Of a stretch of 64,000 nt of DNA, positions 1 to 15,200 are shown one piece after another (position 1 is the first letter of the stretch; every line of letters starts with the position of its first letter). Source of the DNA: Drosophila pseudoobscura (Eukaryota; Arthropoda; Insecta; Diptera; Drosophilidae). The position numbers were made by a program, and so were the translations under genes. The DNA lies in NCBI RefSeq assembly GCF_009870125.1, contig NC_046680.1:17937501-18001500 (forward strand). The letters run 5' to 3'. The notes under the pieces were generated by a model. It was not told the origin of the DNA. It saw only the letters and a program-made list of their open reading frames with translations, and did not search any database.

Positions 1-173
1 CAAAGGGCCACTCCACTCGCCCACTCGCCCTCCCTGCATGCTATCGAAATTCATGCAAAATTCAAAGGCCCAAGAGCCAGCATAAGAAAATATGCCACAT
101 CATAAATTCTGTACACATTTACTATATGTATATATACTGTGGCTGTGGCAATCCTTTCACGAGCGCACAATCC

Positions 174-205
<32 letters not shown>

Positions 206-3200
206 GATGTTGACACACTTTTCCTTGAGCTCAGCACAAAAATGTCTGTCTATTTTAATATGAACCCAAATTGGGGTTTTTATTTATGCACGAGTTTAGT
301 TTACAATACAGTTCGTACCTCGTACAGCTCTCGTGCCTCAAGGAACCGACACCAGACCACCACCACCGCCAGCACCACCTTTTTGTACCCTACTGTACTG
401 CCATTTGTGTGTGGCATGGCTCTCCGTGTGGTCGTGTGGTCTGGGCCATACAAAATGCACAGACAATGGCCAAATGACTCAAAAAGGCAACCAGAAAGTA
501 AAACAGATACCGAAATTTTCAACTACAAAAAATATCATCATAAAAATCTCCAGCAGTTAAAATAATTGTCACAGTAATAAAGCGATTGCAATGCACAAAA
601 TTATATCTCATCCGCATACGAGAGGGTGGTTTAAAGAGTTCATAGAGCAGCAGGTCCCTTTAGATGAAGGGCATAATATCTAAGATCTTCTTCACACCAG
701 GATCAATACCTTTCCTTGATTTATATCGCAATAGTGATCATAGAACCATGGGGATAGCTGTTTTACAATCAATTCAATGGAAAATGGTCTTAAGAAAGAG
801 CTCACGCGTCATGCGACAGCGCCCTTCGGAACGAATCTTATTCAAAAACTCTCTTTTTCGATAGATTCCTCTATGTTTTTTTCTCCCCTGAACTCCATGT
901 CTTTCGCTGACTTTCTGGCATCTTCATCAGCGTCCTTGCATCTCCACGGACACCCGCCATCCGCATGGAGCTGCCCTCGGGTGCCCCTTGGCTGGGGAGC
1001 ACGCTCCCGCCACGCTCCGCTTTCTGTGCTCCCTGTTTCTGGTTGCACTTGCTCCATTTTATAGCTGGCAAACATTATGGCCATGATTAATGGCAGATAA
1101 TAATTTCGAGTGCCGAGCACTTGACAGCATACGAAAAGTCAGAAAACTATGGCCAATGGACGGCCATTAGCCACCCCGTCCCCGCACCGAAAACACCCAC
1201 CCACCGACAAGGAAGGACGGGAAGGGGCAACTCTGCAAATGACTGCTGGAAAATAAACAGCAACTGCAACTGCAACTGCAACAGAAGCTGTGCTGTGCTG
1301 TGCGAAGCATTAAACTATTGCCATGTTCTGTTTACGGCATTAAATGCTTCTCTGAATCCCCCTCCCCCACCCCCTCTTTGTACAGTATAACCCTCTCTGA
1401 CACTCCCCGTTTCGACCTTCTCTTTCAGCCTTTCAGTACTCGTGTGATTTACTCCGCTTGCCGCATAAATTACGATGAGAAAAACTGTCCCGGCCGCGCG
1501 TTGATCAGCAAATTATTTTATGCAAGCAACAAGAAAAATATACCCAAAAAATGTTAAAGAAAATATAAACGGAATAAGCGGATTTTAAGGGGAAATAAAT
1601 AGAAAGTGTAGAGGGGAGCACATCTAGCATACTCTTTCGGGGCAGTCGGAGGGTCAGGTCAGCCATTATCGTGACCACATGTTGGTTGCGCTGCCATCCA
1701 GTCAGAGAACCCAGCCGCCACAGCCACCAATTGATTTAGCATTGGATGACCCTTCCACAGCCACAGCCACATCCACTGCCGCAGAGCTAAACTCCGGATA
1801 CCCATCCGTCGCTGCCCCTCAACGGAAGTTCTGTGCTGTTTGCAGCAGCTGCAGCAAATGGCATTCAAATCTTGGTTGGGTTTTTGTCCTCCAAAGAGCT
1901 CTTGAATGCTGCACGGAAAATTCCATTCAAGTTCTTTAAATTCGAAATATAAATAGAAATTGGGAGCTTAAAGACAGCAAAATTCAGTCAATTTTGGGGT
2001 GAAGTTTCGGGCTACTGCTGCTGCTGCCGGGACGCTGGTTAAAAGCTTCATCTGTTGTGTGGCAGAACGAGGGCCAAGGGGAGGGGAACGGGATGCCATG
2101 GCTGACGGACAAATAAGTGCATTCCTTCGGAGCAGGGTGGGGCAGGGCGGGGCGGCATTCCTTTTGTGCGAGTCATAAAATTACTTTTTATCATTGTAAC
2201 ATGGACAGCTAGCATTCTGCCTCCTGATGTGGCACATATACTCGTAGTACACCGACAAGTACGAGTATGAGTAGTTTTTATGACATTCGCCGCAAGGCGG
2301 CGACGCGCACGTTACTTCTTTATGTGGCATGCGACTAAAAGGATGCTGATGCTGTTACCCCTTCCGCCTCCTCTCGACTCGACTCGACTCGACTCGCTCC
2401 ACTCTGTCTTGGCCTCTTGCCTCTTGTTGCATTGTATTAATGGCTCGCTTGCACGCTAATAAGCATAAACGGCAGCCTCCTCAAGGAGTCTGCGCTTCGC
2501 TGCCATTCGAAGGATGTGCGTGTCGCCTTTGACTTCATTGTGCACTTTATTAATGTTATTAAAAATTCTAACAAATACCCAGCACTCCGGACATGGTCCA
2601 GGGAGCTGCTGGCCGCCCGCCCATGCCAATGCACAGCGGTTTATTAATGCCACAAAAAGGGGCAATTAATGGGGGCAACAATGTGTGGCTCGAGGACTCA
2701 GCATGCTCGAGTATTTTTAAAGCCAGCTCCCGAGCATAAATAAACTCTGCCCCAAAAATGTACCTAAATTCACTCCCAAGTGAATTTTTTCCTTTGGAAT
2801 ATTTGAAGAATTTTCCCACACAAAATATAAACCGAAAATCCACTTCAAGTTGGGGGTCCGAGGGCCCAATTGCAACAGGTCTTGCTTGCCCCTGATTCTC
2901 GGTTTATCGACACCATTTGCCAGCTTTTCCAATTGTTTGCCCATGCATTAGGCGAGGAAATGGAAAATTTCTGACAGAAAGGAAGTCAAAGTCGAGCCAG
3001 AAAGCCATTCTCTGGTGCAAATGTTGATTTTCTTCTTTCCCAAAAGCAATAACCTTTTGGGCTTTGAATCTGGTTAAGAGAACTTAATTAAGATAGCAAG
3101 TGGAAAGTGGAAAGTAGAAAGTAGAAAGGAGTTGCATCTCATTGAAACGCAACAGTTGTAGGGGGAATGGGGGAAGGGAGAGGGGGCTGTGGCAACTTCA

Positions 3201-5763
3201 TTTGCAGCCAAGTAAATGCCACATTACGGGGGAATGGCATCCGCTGCCCGGACACTGTACAACAATTGCCAATTTGGTTTAAATATTTGCGTCAAGTGCA
3301 AGTTTTTCGGTCACTTCCGTTGCGCTCCGTTGTTGCAGCTGCCACGCTGCCGGCCACTGCTGATGCTGTCAGTTGATTTGTGTCCGGAGTTCTCGTGGGA
3401 CAATTTCCACAGTTAATGTCTCAAGGAATGTGGCAAACTATGTTGCCAGGATGTTGTCACCCTCTTTGTGCGGGTGTGTGTATTAGAGGAAAGCGAAAAA
3501 CTGCTAGAAATCGACTTCCGCCACGAGAATTTCCATGCTGAGCGGAAATGGAAAAACACTTGCAGACACAATCCCCATTTTGTTCTGACAAAACCACACA
3601 CTGCGCCCACCCTACGATTGTGGCGCTGCAATTAACGGGAACACATGCAGCTAGGAGCCCAAAAGCAGGTCAATAACGTCCACGAACGACCCTCATCGAT
3701 ATACTATATATATTTGATGTTAACTCAATTTGATGCCAGCACCCACCGCTGTGATCCTTGGGGCTGGACCCCGATGCGTAATGCTTTAATTTAGTCACAA
3801 TATTGTACTTCCACTGCCTCCACGCCGCTCCTTGTCGGTCGCCATCCACTTAATAGCCAATTAAGGGTAGACGACGATACAAGAAATAATTAAATAGCCA
3901 GGCGCTGCATGGAGCTTTGCTCTTAAAGTGCCACCATGGCGTATGTGTAATCTCCGGGACAGCGCGCGCTTTACGCTGCCGCCCGAAAGTATGCAACACA
4001 ATCCGCCAGTTGCCCCTTGAGCTATGCAAATTTAATTGGAAATTTCATAATGGGCTGCAGCTATATGCACGGACAGCATCTAAATAGAAGGAAACGCTTT
4101 CCACTTTTTCTCCGTTACAGATGGATACATAGGATGCTCCTTTTCTCTCCAGCTACTGCTATTCTGATACCCAACAATCGAGGACTTTATGGGGTATATA
4201 CAGAGGTATGCCTGCCTAGAAACTTGGATGTTTTCCGCCTTTGTAAGATGATTGAATAGCACCCCAAAATATTAATTTCTTTTCCTTGAAAAACAAACGA
4301 GAGAATATTTCACGAGTTTGAGACGAAATACCACAATTAAGAGACTTTCCGTCTATTTCTCATGTTTAATCTTCGATTTAAATACCAAAAATTATCAATA
4401 TTCTGACAAAATAATAAAAAAAAGTTAACTGTAAATATAGCAAAAAAAACTACTGTAAATACTGAAAATACAAAAACAAATACTCTAAATACTATACGGA
4501 AAATATTGTAAATACTAAAAAATCCTGTAAATACAAAAAAAATACTACAAAATACTGATAACTCTTAAAAATGACTGAAAAAATATGCAATGGTCATCGT
4601 GATTTACCATAAATAAGAGATTTATATGAGAATCAAACGTATAGAACAGGAGAATTTATATACGAATACAGGGTATCTGTGATTACAGAGACACCCGTAT
4701 CGATTGCCCTGCTTCAGAGCTACTTCTACTCATTATCAAAGTGCAAAGTGGAAGGTCACTGGCTTAATATTTCAGGCGCAATTATGCAGCTGCGCATCAA
4801 AAATCAAATACAACACTAAAAAGTGACAGCTGCAATCAGAGCTGCGGACCTGCGGAGCTACGGAGCTGAAGATGCTTCATGCCTCATGCTCCCAACATCG
4901 TTTTTGGCTCATCATAAAATTCAATTTGGCGCAAAGTGTTTAATGAAAGCGTCAGCTTGGTTCCAGACCCCGCCGGACTCGGACTCGGACTCGGAGTTGG
5001 AGTCGGACCTCGGTCGCAGATTTCCAGCTAGGAGCCAACTTTTTCGCTGCACAGCAGGTCATCTCGAGGCCATTAACAATTCAGGGAGAAGGAAAGAACC
5101 AGGCAACGAAAAAAAACACCCAAGCACCCACCAACTGTGCGTGGAATGTGAGAGAATCGGAGGAAAAGCTCTGAATTGTTTTACATAAAAACACGCTTTA
5201 GACAGCAAATTATGCAATACAAGAAGACAAGGTTGGGAAAGTGCAATGGCTGTGAGAAAAATTAACAAGCTACGCAACGTTTGAGTTTTGAATTAATTGA
5301 AAGCGCGTATACGCGGGCCCTCACAACAGGGAAAACAACCCCAGGCTCTCTCTCCGGTCGCCAGAGTTCCGTAAAATTATAAATTCGCATCTAAATGAAT
5401 GCTGAAAAATTAATGAACTGCATGCAGTTTAATTGAAATGAACATTCATGGGGGAGAAAGCAGGGAAAATAGGGGAAAATACCCGTTGGAGAGTGCAGCA
5501 GAACCCTCAAAAGGAACGATGCTTTTCATAATGAATGCCGCGATTTAATCAGGCGAAAATTCATACATTTCTTCTGTTTTTCTGTTCAAGTTAAGGTTAA
5601 AATTAAGGGAGTTTTTGTAATATTTATTAAAATTTAAACGAATTTAAGAAATAAATTAATGGTGGATCTATGGATCGGATTATAATTAAAGCACAAATTA
5701 AAAAGTAATTTTGGGCTGATTTTTCATTTGTTTGTAAATAGTATGCAGACGACTGTGACTCAC
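1..5763 (-). other. Intron sequence of Mmp2 (non-coding)
   Basis: The sequence left of exon 3 has no frame resembling an MMP catalytic or hemopexin exon, so it is read as the next Mmp2 intron continuing past the window edge. It holds short runs of (CA)n at 174-201, (CGACT)n at 2374-2396 and GGACTC at 4971-5000, plus an AT-rich degenerate repeat at 4420-4600. I see no RNA gene or transposon ends. Confidence 0.6.
4420..4600. repeat. AT-rich degenerate tandem repeat of AAATACTG-like units
   Basis: Variants of TAAATACT, AAAATACT and CTGTAAATAC recur about every 12-25 bases here, separated by A-runs. The array is too irregular for a simple microsatellite and contains no open frame. Confidence 0.55.
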
Positions 5764-5966
5764 CTCCATGTTAGATCCGTTTTGGACCATTTGGGTCCCT
5801 GGAGAACGTAGCGCCGCACACGTATACTAATGCCACTGTCATGATCCAGATTGTCGGGAGAGAAATTATACGCGTACCTCTTGTCGCCCACACCGCAGCG
5901 GGGCTGCTGTATTAGCCTGGCCGTAGCCTCGTCGATTTCGCCCGTAACTGGAATGTTGCCAAAAAA
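5764..5966 (-). CDS. Mmp2: Mmp2 coding exon 3 (cysteine switch, furin site, start of catalytic domain)
   Basis: The exon starts after GGCGGCAG and runs 67 codons plus 2 bases to a GTGAGT donor. It contains FGNIPVTGEID, the cysteine switch PRCGVGD and the RVRR proprotein-convertase site. The intron before it is only 142 bp (5967-6108). Confidence 0.92.
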
Positions 5967-8900
5967 CTGCCGCCACCGTCGCCACAGGAGTAGACACAAG
6001 TTGTGCGATTGTTTGGATAGGGGTAGAAGGTAGGCGGGCAGGCAGCAGTGGCAAGTAGAACACAGTAATGTTGCTCGTATAATGGACAAGGGGAGGGTGT
6101 GCACATACCTGGAGACTCCGTACTGCATCTACCAGCTGCTCGGCGGTGCGCAGGGCTCCCGTTTCCAGGTCCGACTTGGGCAGATAATCAAACTGCATGA
6201 GGTAATTGTACTGCAAGGAGAACGGAGGATAGGACAGGTTGGTGGAGATGCTTAGATGGATAGATACATTAGGGAAGTGTGCCAAAGGCAGACCGAGCAC
6301 TAGTGTCTCAGCGGCAACAACAATGCAGATGTCTGGCCATATGGCCGGTTTTGTGAGCCAAACTGTTTGTCGTTTGCAAATGGTACAGAAGGGGAAAAAA
6401 AAACAAATACCCCCCGGCCAATGGAAAAACGCCTACCAAAAACGAGAAGAAAAACTTTTTGCATAAAGTTAATGATAAAAGCAACGCCAGATACAGCAGC
6501 AGCAACAAAAAAAACTTTAACATTAATAAGCCAAAAAGTATGCCACAGGAAAATGCCGATGGAAAGAGTAAGAGGCTGAGGCAGAGGCAGAGGCAGAGCG
6601 TGGGGTGGGCGAGTGCCCTTCTGGGGCACTTTCTTATCTGTTGGACTTTAAATACACGCTGTATGGGGCTTGGCAGTCGACCCCACGATCAACGGATCGC
6701 AGAAGTAGTGGAAGTGAGGGAGAGGTCCTTTTCTGCGAGGAGACAGCAATATAGTTAGAGGTACGAGATTACACTCGTACTATGGGGTTTAATCCAATCC
6801 TTTATAAAACCAGTTTCTAACTCCACGATTTGTAATCTTTGTTATTATGATTTCTCTTTTGAGAATTATGCTGTTATCGAATCAATAAATTCAATGAGAA
6901 AAACCTTCGGCCATGCCTTGAGGGATTATATTCTCTCTCACATATGGTTTATCTGCATATGTATTGGGCCACAGTCGCATAACTGTAAACTGTGACACTA
7001 GAAAATACAAAACACAAATAGAACTCGACTCCACTCGATTCGACTCGATTCCCTGGCCATATGTGTTGTGCGCTGCCTCTCGATTTACATATTTTTGTCC
7101 ATTGCGTGCGGGCTCGCACACTCTGTATTTATTCACCAGCCGAAACACACCCCCGCCCGCCCTCCCTCCAGTGCTCGTGTGGGTCCCCTTCTCTCTGGGA
7201 GCCGGGGGGCGGGGGACAACAACTTGACACATACACCAGCAAATTACGTGACCTGCAAATTAAATTTTCCACTCTTCACATTCTCCCCCGCACAGATGAG
7301 AAAATTGTCACACTCACGCCATTTTCCCGACACCATGATGGAAAAAATATTCGATTTTTGGCTTACTTGTTATTGTCAGTCGATTCCCCAGAAGAAAGCA
7401 AACTTTTGAATCGACCAAACGATTTGCAAATTTCATGAAAAGAATCGTTAGCCAATATTCCGGGCAGAGAAGAGCTCAGGAATATGAATGGGTGTCATTC
7501 TTATATGTATGTATGTATGCGAGTACGTGATGTGTGGGGGGGCGATTATGTAGTTGAGATTTATCGACCTGATGAATGGCTTATCCACTTTTGGGTTTCA
7601 TCGTTTGACTCTGCTGAAAACTTGTCTGCCCGTGCTCGTTGTCGTTCTCGTGTGTGGCATTCGAAAGTTAAAAGTTTTTCGGCCAACGTAAATGGAAATT
7701 ATTTTAGTGGAAAAACCGCATTGCAAAAAGCTGGTAAATAATGCAAGAAGCACATCGGAACTTCCGCAAAAAGGTCCACCCTGATGGCAAAAACATGCAA
7801 AAATATTTCTTTACCGATATTACTTTCTAAATTGATTGAAAGTTAACTAATTTAACCAATTGACAGGCAATTTCATTTACTTTATGTGAAAGAAGATGAA
7901 AGATTTTGGAAAATATCCTTAAAACTTGACTTTCGATTTTTGTTACCTATTTACTATTCAAATATTCAAAACGCCAGAATGGAAGAATGCTATAGTAAGA
8001 GGGAGATAAGCATATTACAGTGCTCGCATCTAACGGGATCAGTTATCTTTTGCTAATTTTCTCTTTCCTTTCGTGTCTTTGTTGAAGAGCAAAGAGAGCT
8101 TAACGGAGTCGTAAGAGAGTTTAAGCTTATACAAGGTGGCCGGAGTGATTTCTCTGCGGTGGTGGACCCAGCGCCCAGGCCTCTCCCCGAAGGTGCTGCA
8201 ATAGTCGGGATCTGGAAGCCTATCCGCGATGTCTGTGATGTCTCTGCCCGCTGTCCGCTGCCGATAACCGCTGCCAGCAGCCAAGCTCCGCGACACACAG
8301 CCGATCATGTCGATCGAAGCTATAGCTTCGGCAAAAGCCACACTCGAAAGCTCTACTCATGATGAAATTATACCGCACAACTGAGAGCGCTTTGGCGCCG
8401 TGTTTGGTGAGAGAGAAAGAGAAGAACGACGTGTGATGTTGTACTGGGCAAAATTAGATCCGAAAAGAGTGCACGTTGCTGCTTACAGCTTACAGTTTTT
8501 TACTCTTTACGATTGTTCCAAGAAACGGTTAAACACTGAAGCACTGAGAGCGAGCTCAGCCTTGGGTTCGTTCCAGGACGCGATGCAATTGAATTCACTT
8601 TATTTTGTTAGCTCTTTTGTGTGGGTGGGTGGGTTTTGTGGGCGACTCAAGCGTTGTATAACGCTTAAGCGTAACACTCAACGCCCAGCAACAGGACATC
8701 TTCTGCGCTGGAAATGAAGCTTATCAAGTGACTTTCTTTCAACATCGATGTACAAGATGTACAAAAAGTTTATTTTATTTTTTATTTGATGGCCATTGTT
8801 GTTGCCGTTGCTGTAGCCGTTTCCGTTGTTAGTCCTTGGGGCCAGTGGCAACCTCTGCAGTGCTTCTTGGTGCGCTTTGCGCTTTGCGTTTTGCATTTTA

Positions 8901-9159
8901 TTTGTTATTTTACTAAACCATTACTGGCTTTGACGATGTAACCCTCACAGCATGGAAGCAACAGCAGAAGAGGAAGGAGCAGCAATGGAAATAAACCTGA
9001 CACCGAGTCCAGTGCAGATGTATCCCACAGGTACACAGCCACAGAGGAGCGGGATCAGGGTACGTATGTGGCACAGATTGCAGTGGCAAATGTGCGTCAC
9101 AGACAAGCAAAAAGTTATAACCCACTCCCTTATGGGCTGTCACGTTGCTGGGAGTGCGT

Positions 9160-9203
<44 letters not shown>

Positions 9204-12200
9204 TCTCTACGTAACGCAAAGTAAAACGTAAGAAATCCCCCAACACACCGCAAGCAACAAATTGAAATTCATATAACGTGCCCCCGGCAGAGCCATGCCG
9301 CATGCCCCCGGCCATGGATCAGCATGGGTTCCAATACTGCCTTGTGGGGTCTCTCTCTCTCTCTCTCTCCCTTTTAGCTACACGAAAACAATATCAATTA
9401 AAAGATATGTGTGTTGAAATGCAAAAACCAAATCGATGAGGGGCAGGGGCAGGGGCAGGGTAAACGCACGATGTATAATGTGGCATATAGCGGAAGCCGA
9501 GTGTCTGTCTGTCGCAGAGAGAGAGAGAGCGACGCATAAAGTTTCTTAATGAATGGAAGAGAACCGACGATTGGCAAAAGGCACTCCACTTGTACACTGT
9601 ACACTGAACGAAATTAGCATACAATGCATTCAAAGATATTCAAATATTGCAATATTTCTCCCAGGGGGTTTGGGGTTCTTCTGTACTTTATACATATTTT
9701 TCGCTCAGTGTATTGGCAATTTGGCTAATCGAAGACTCTGCCGACTATAAATATATCTCTTTGGCAAGGTGTGCCCCCAGCCGCCTGATGATCACGATGA
9801 TGGCCCAAACATTTTACGACCACGAATAAACTACAATTCAAAGTTATGAATGAGTGAATGAGTGAGTGAATGAATGAATGGCTGGATGAGTGCGTCGAGT
9901 GCTTCGAATGAGTGAATGAATTGCACAGGTCCCCATCGCCCCCCACGGCCCCTGCTTTCCACCTGGGTGGTGGCCAGGGCCAGTGGCAATCATTTATGCA
10001 TTGGCCTTTGCGTTTTTAATGGGAAACGCTGTTGGCCAAAGCTACGTGTTTGAAAATCCGAAAGAAGTGCGGGGGAACACAGTCCCAGTCCCAGTCCCAG
10101 TCCAAGTCACAGCCACAGCCCAGTTGTCGTACGTGGCCAAGCCATGATTCCGACTAATAGAAAAATAGAAAAGCTGGGAAAAAAAACTGGACAAAAAAAT
10201 GGAAAATGTTTCGCAAACAGAGCGGAGAGTGCAGCTCCGAGGCGGGATTGCTGCTGGGGATGGGGTATGAAAAACAATAACAGTAAAACATGGCTACGTG
10301 AGTATTTGTCGTGTAAACAAAATCATCTTATCAAAATATAATAACAGAAACCAATAACAGGAGAAACAATTGAGACAAGTGCGAGTGCCGCCCGACGCGA
10401 AAGGGGTTACGGTTTACGGTTTACGGGCTACGGGGCTTGGGGAAAGTATATATTGTATATTGTATATGGCTTTTATCGGCCACTCTGAGACCCCTCCTCT
10501 ACCCCCCTGCCACACACTCTTTCGCTAATTGTTTTTTGGGCTTAATTTCGTTAAGTTTTTTCTGTGGCAGTAGGAAAAAGTTCTCGGCCTTCGGTGAAAG
10601 TGTGAAAGTAAATTGAACGATAAACAAGGGCGATATGTCTATTATTTTATTGGATTATAATCACAATTAAGCAGGTAGGTGGGGCATGCCACATAAAAGG
10701 GAAAACAAAGACAAGACAAGCCTCAGAGATGTAGATACCCTCCTTACAGGCAATGTACGTATCCGTTTGCTTAGGGGAAATCTGTACTACACTCAGAGAA
10801 AAAAAAACGCTAACAGATTAAAGTTAAATATTCGTGGTTTTTCTTATGCTTTGATTTTTATATCAATATTTTAAAGTAGTAAAAAATTTATTTATTTTAA
10901 ATGTGAAATATAAATGATCAAACATTTTTCCTAGTCTAAATATTATAATATTAAATATTAAATTTATTTTTTCTCTGGGTGTGCCATCATTTTATGGATT
11001 TGCCATTCGTTGCTCTGACACCTTCATAAATTTATCCCTTTCTTGCAGTATTTTTCCATTCCCAAGGTCCTGATAGTCCCCTTGCAAGGAATCCTTAGTT
11101 AATTACTAAAACTGGTGGACTCACCCTAAGGTATTGGAAAATCCTCAGTTAATCAAGAGTTTAGGACCCGCACAAACAAATCAAATTGGTTTATCTCCCA
11201 GCCATAATTCTCTGCTCCACATGCGGCAGAGGGCTAATAAAAATGAAGGCGACCGAAGGACCGACCGACCGACCCGACCACCGGGCAAATGTCCTCCTGG
11301 GGTTCGGCAAACAAACCTATAAAAATGACAAGCAACTGCAACCAACGAGGGCATCCATCTAAGCCGCACACACACAATTTCCTTTCCACATGTGGCACAC
11401 GGAGAAGTGGCAACAAATTCTGGGCAAATGCGCAAAAAGGAAAAACACTCGCCATCCCAAATGCAGCAGGCAGCAGGCAGCATGCGGCATGCGGCAGCAG
11501 GATGTAAAGCAAACCACAAAGAGCATAAAATTGGGGCCAAGTTGACAGGATATGGGACCTTGATGGGGTCTCCTGCCTGAATGCCTGAATGCCTGAATGC
11601 CTCGCCCAACAACAGGTACTCCTCCGTATGCGCCTGCCTCAAGAGTAATTGATGGCACAAACACGTCAACAACTGCAATTGCAACTGCAGAGGAAAGTAG
11701 TGGGAAAATTTCAAGGAAATTAATGTGTAAATGTATTTCTAATGCCAACTGCTAAGGAAAACACTAATCCAAGGTCAGTAATTGCAAAACTTGGTGGAAA
11801 GGGTGCCTGCCCAAGGCCACAAAAGCCACAAAACTCTTCGAGAATTAACAGGAAACGGGGCAAACACCTGTAGGGCCAGAAAATGGACAAAATTCGAATG
11901 GAAAATAAATTGCATTGAGGCGGTGACGAGAAAGCTGGGAAAGCGAGCACCAAAAAAGGCGTAAAATGCCAAAATATGCAATGCAAAAGCACAGGAAATG
12001 GGATCTTTTCGTGACCTTTGCGGGCTGTGGTGCTTCCTGGTAAAAGGTAAACATTAGCAGATATCCTCACAGAAAGTCCAGTCTACTGGACATCCTCTTG
12101 ATGGACTTTTTCCTTCGTAATTCAATTTGGAGTATTTCGAACCCAGAGCATTTCCATTTCGATTACCATTTCCATGCATTTCCTGTGGCTGTCTCATAAA

Positions 12201-15200
12201 ATTCTTGAAATTCTTCAGGAAACACGTGCCACTCCCGCACACACACACACACTCATCTGGTGGCAGCACAAATTTATAGACTAGAAATTTTGCAATAAAA
12301 AGGTCTCTCGCGTCGCGTTGGACAACAAACTGAATGTTTCTGAGGAGGACAGGTCCCGCCCTCAATCGGCGAACATTTAATAAAAGTCGGGGCACACGGG
12401 CATACAGCAGGGGGAGTGACAGGCGAGTGAAGAGATGGAAGAGATGGTTAAATTAATTGAAATCAACATTGATTAATGTGGGATAAGGAACAGAACCAGA
12501 GACCAGCGAAGCCAAAGAAAGGCGGCGGCCCTGGGCCATCGGATGGACCTCCGGACCGCTTCGCAACACGCAACGTTCGGTCCGTGGCACTGACGCTGAC
12601 ACTGCCACAAGTTCCCCGTCTTTCGTTGCACTTTAATTAGACCGCAGAACGAACGTAAATTGCAGTATCGCGGGACCCCACGGCTCCCACCTCCCGCCAC
12701 CCCACCGGAAGGGAGGTTCGAACGGTTTTTTTATGGGAAAGTGATGAGATACTGGGGACTAGGGAACACGCGGCCCAGGTTTTTTACCAGGCATTTACTT
12801 TGTCTCACAGCGAAAGCAACAAGTCATCCTGCCGCATGCCGCACGCCCCATGCCGCCTACTCGCCACCGTCTTTCAATCAGTCCACCCACCAGACAATCA
12901 ATGGGTTCTCTGCGAACAATTTGCGTCAGTGGCAGAAATGGGAAGAATATATAGACTGTGGAAAACGGGGTAAATGGAAAACACGGACTGTGTTCGTGCA
13001 AGCGACAAGCCTGCGAATAGGACCCTGTTAAGGTAACAGAGAACACACCACACTTTCAGTGATTACAGTCTGAATGAAAACTCAGGAGGAGCATTGTGAT
13101 CCAGCCGATGAGACCTCGGTCCAAGGTCCCCCCCTGGGAGGCTCAGCCGTTGATTAACTCCCGCGTGGGCATTCCGCATTTCGCAATAAACAAATAAATC
13201 ATTATTTACAATGCATATATACAATATTTAACGATCTGCACTCGTTCAATGCGTTCAATGACTTGACGGGTCGCGAGGCGACAGTTAAACAAACAGAAAT
13301 CAGAAGTGCGGACAGATGCAAGTGCCCCTGCAACGTAGACCATATGCCACAAACAGAAACCGCTCTCACCCGATCTCATTCTCTGTCTCTCTGGGCTGTG
13401 TCTTGCTGCAATCAGGAAATCAGTGTAGAAGGTGCTTTGGCTTAACTTTCGACATTATGACCATTTGCAGCAGCAGCAGCAACCCGATATGGCCGCCTGC
13501 CCCTGCCCCTGCCCCAGTCACTTCTTTGCCGCTCAAGGCATAAATTCGCTTAATAATTCAATTGATTAAGCCATATTCTCATACATTTTATGCCCTTGTG
13601 GCTCCATCCAGAGGGTGGAAGGGGGCGACAGAAAGTTGTTGCACTTTCAAAAGATTCTCCAGCGGGTTTTTGTCAAGGTAAACCAAAGGTATTTTTTGTA
13701 GATATTTAAATGATTTACAATCCAATGAAATTCACATTTTTAATAAAGAAATAACCTGCTCTGCTCTGCTCTGTGCTGCTGCTGCCACTGTTATAGCTCT
13801 GGTTATGGTATCTAACGATCTACCAGCTCCACTCTCCTTGGGATACCACTCTCCTGCTGCTACTAGTAGTAGATTATGTAGTAGATTCCAATTATTATAT
13901 CTTGTGGCTAAAAACCCGTTTCGGCTTCGTTTCGGTTTCGTTTCTGTGGCTAGTGTTTCGATGAAATTGTGCTTCAATCGTGGGATGAGTGTAGCAAAGT
14001 GGCCAAGTGGCAAAATTCCCGCTAAATGGCCAAATGAGTTGGTCAATATTTGTGCACTTTGAACCGCAGCTTCCGAGAGAATGAGAGATAGAGAGGGGGG
14101 GGGCACAGGAATGTTGGTGTGAGTCAGGAGATGTTGGTCTGCCAGAAACAGGTACGGCGAAGCCTGAAGCCGAAAGGCGTTGCTGGATCTTTTGAGTGAC
14201 GGCAACACGCAGCACACAGATACATGCACCTACATAGATGCCATCTTTGGGCTTGAAGCTGAAGCTGAAGCTGAGGCTGAGGCTGAGGCTGACTCTCGTT
14301 TGGGGCAACATGCCGCCGCATAGCATAATTGATGGCACAGGCAGCATACACGCTTAAAAGGAAACTTGCTGCTCGCTGCGGCACAAATGTGTCCCAAAAA
14401 AGGCGTTGTCATCGTTGTTGTGTTGTTGTTGTTGTTGTTGCTGTTGTCATTGTTTGTGGCTGTTGCAACACATTGCAAGAATCGACATCAACATTTCGCT
14501 GGAAAAGGTCTGCCTCCTGCTGCTGCTGCATCATGTGGCATCATTAAAATCAACTCAGATTCTTGCCAAAATGTCAAAGATTTTTCATTTCCTCTCCCTT
14601 TCTCTCTCTCCCTCTCTCTCTGACGGGCCCCTGCTGCTGCTGCTGCTGGGGGGGGCTCAACAAACTGCCGTTAGCTGCCACACACTCCCCGAAAATAAAT
14701 AAATCGAAGCAGAATGGTTTTTATATACATATTTGTTTTTGTTTCTGTTGTTTTCTGCTGCCTTCTGCTGCAATCAAAAGCGCGCGTCGAAGCACGAAAA
14801 TGTGATAATTAATACAAAACACAGAAAACAGAAAGCAGAAAAAACACAACCCGAAAACAGAGGAAAACCCGGAGGGGAAAAATGGAACGAAGGCAATGAA
14901 TCTGGGTCAAATCCAATTGCTTTTTATATTTTGTTTTTGTTTATAATTCTTTTGTGCAGCAGCCGCGGCGGCAGTCGCCCTTTTTCACATTACGCGAGAC
15001 CTTAGAATATATCCAACAAATTGTTCTCCCTCACTGCCCCTCCCTCCCCCACTCCCACTCCCACTCCCTCTCCCTAGAATCTTGAATCTCGAAGCTGTAC
15101 ATTTATTTATGCACTTCCACCGGACGTTTTTATGCCCTGCAATGACCTGTGGGGTATGTCCGCCGAGGGAAGCCGCATGCAACCTTCCCTTCTGGAACCA

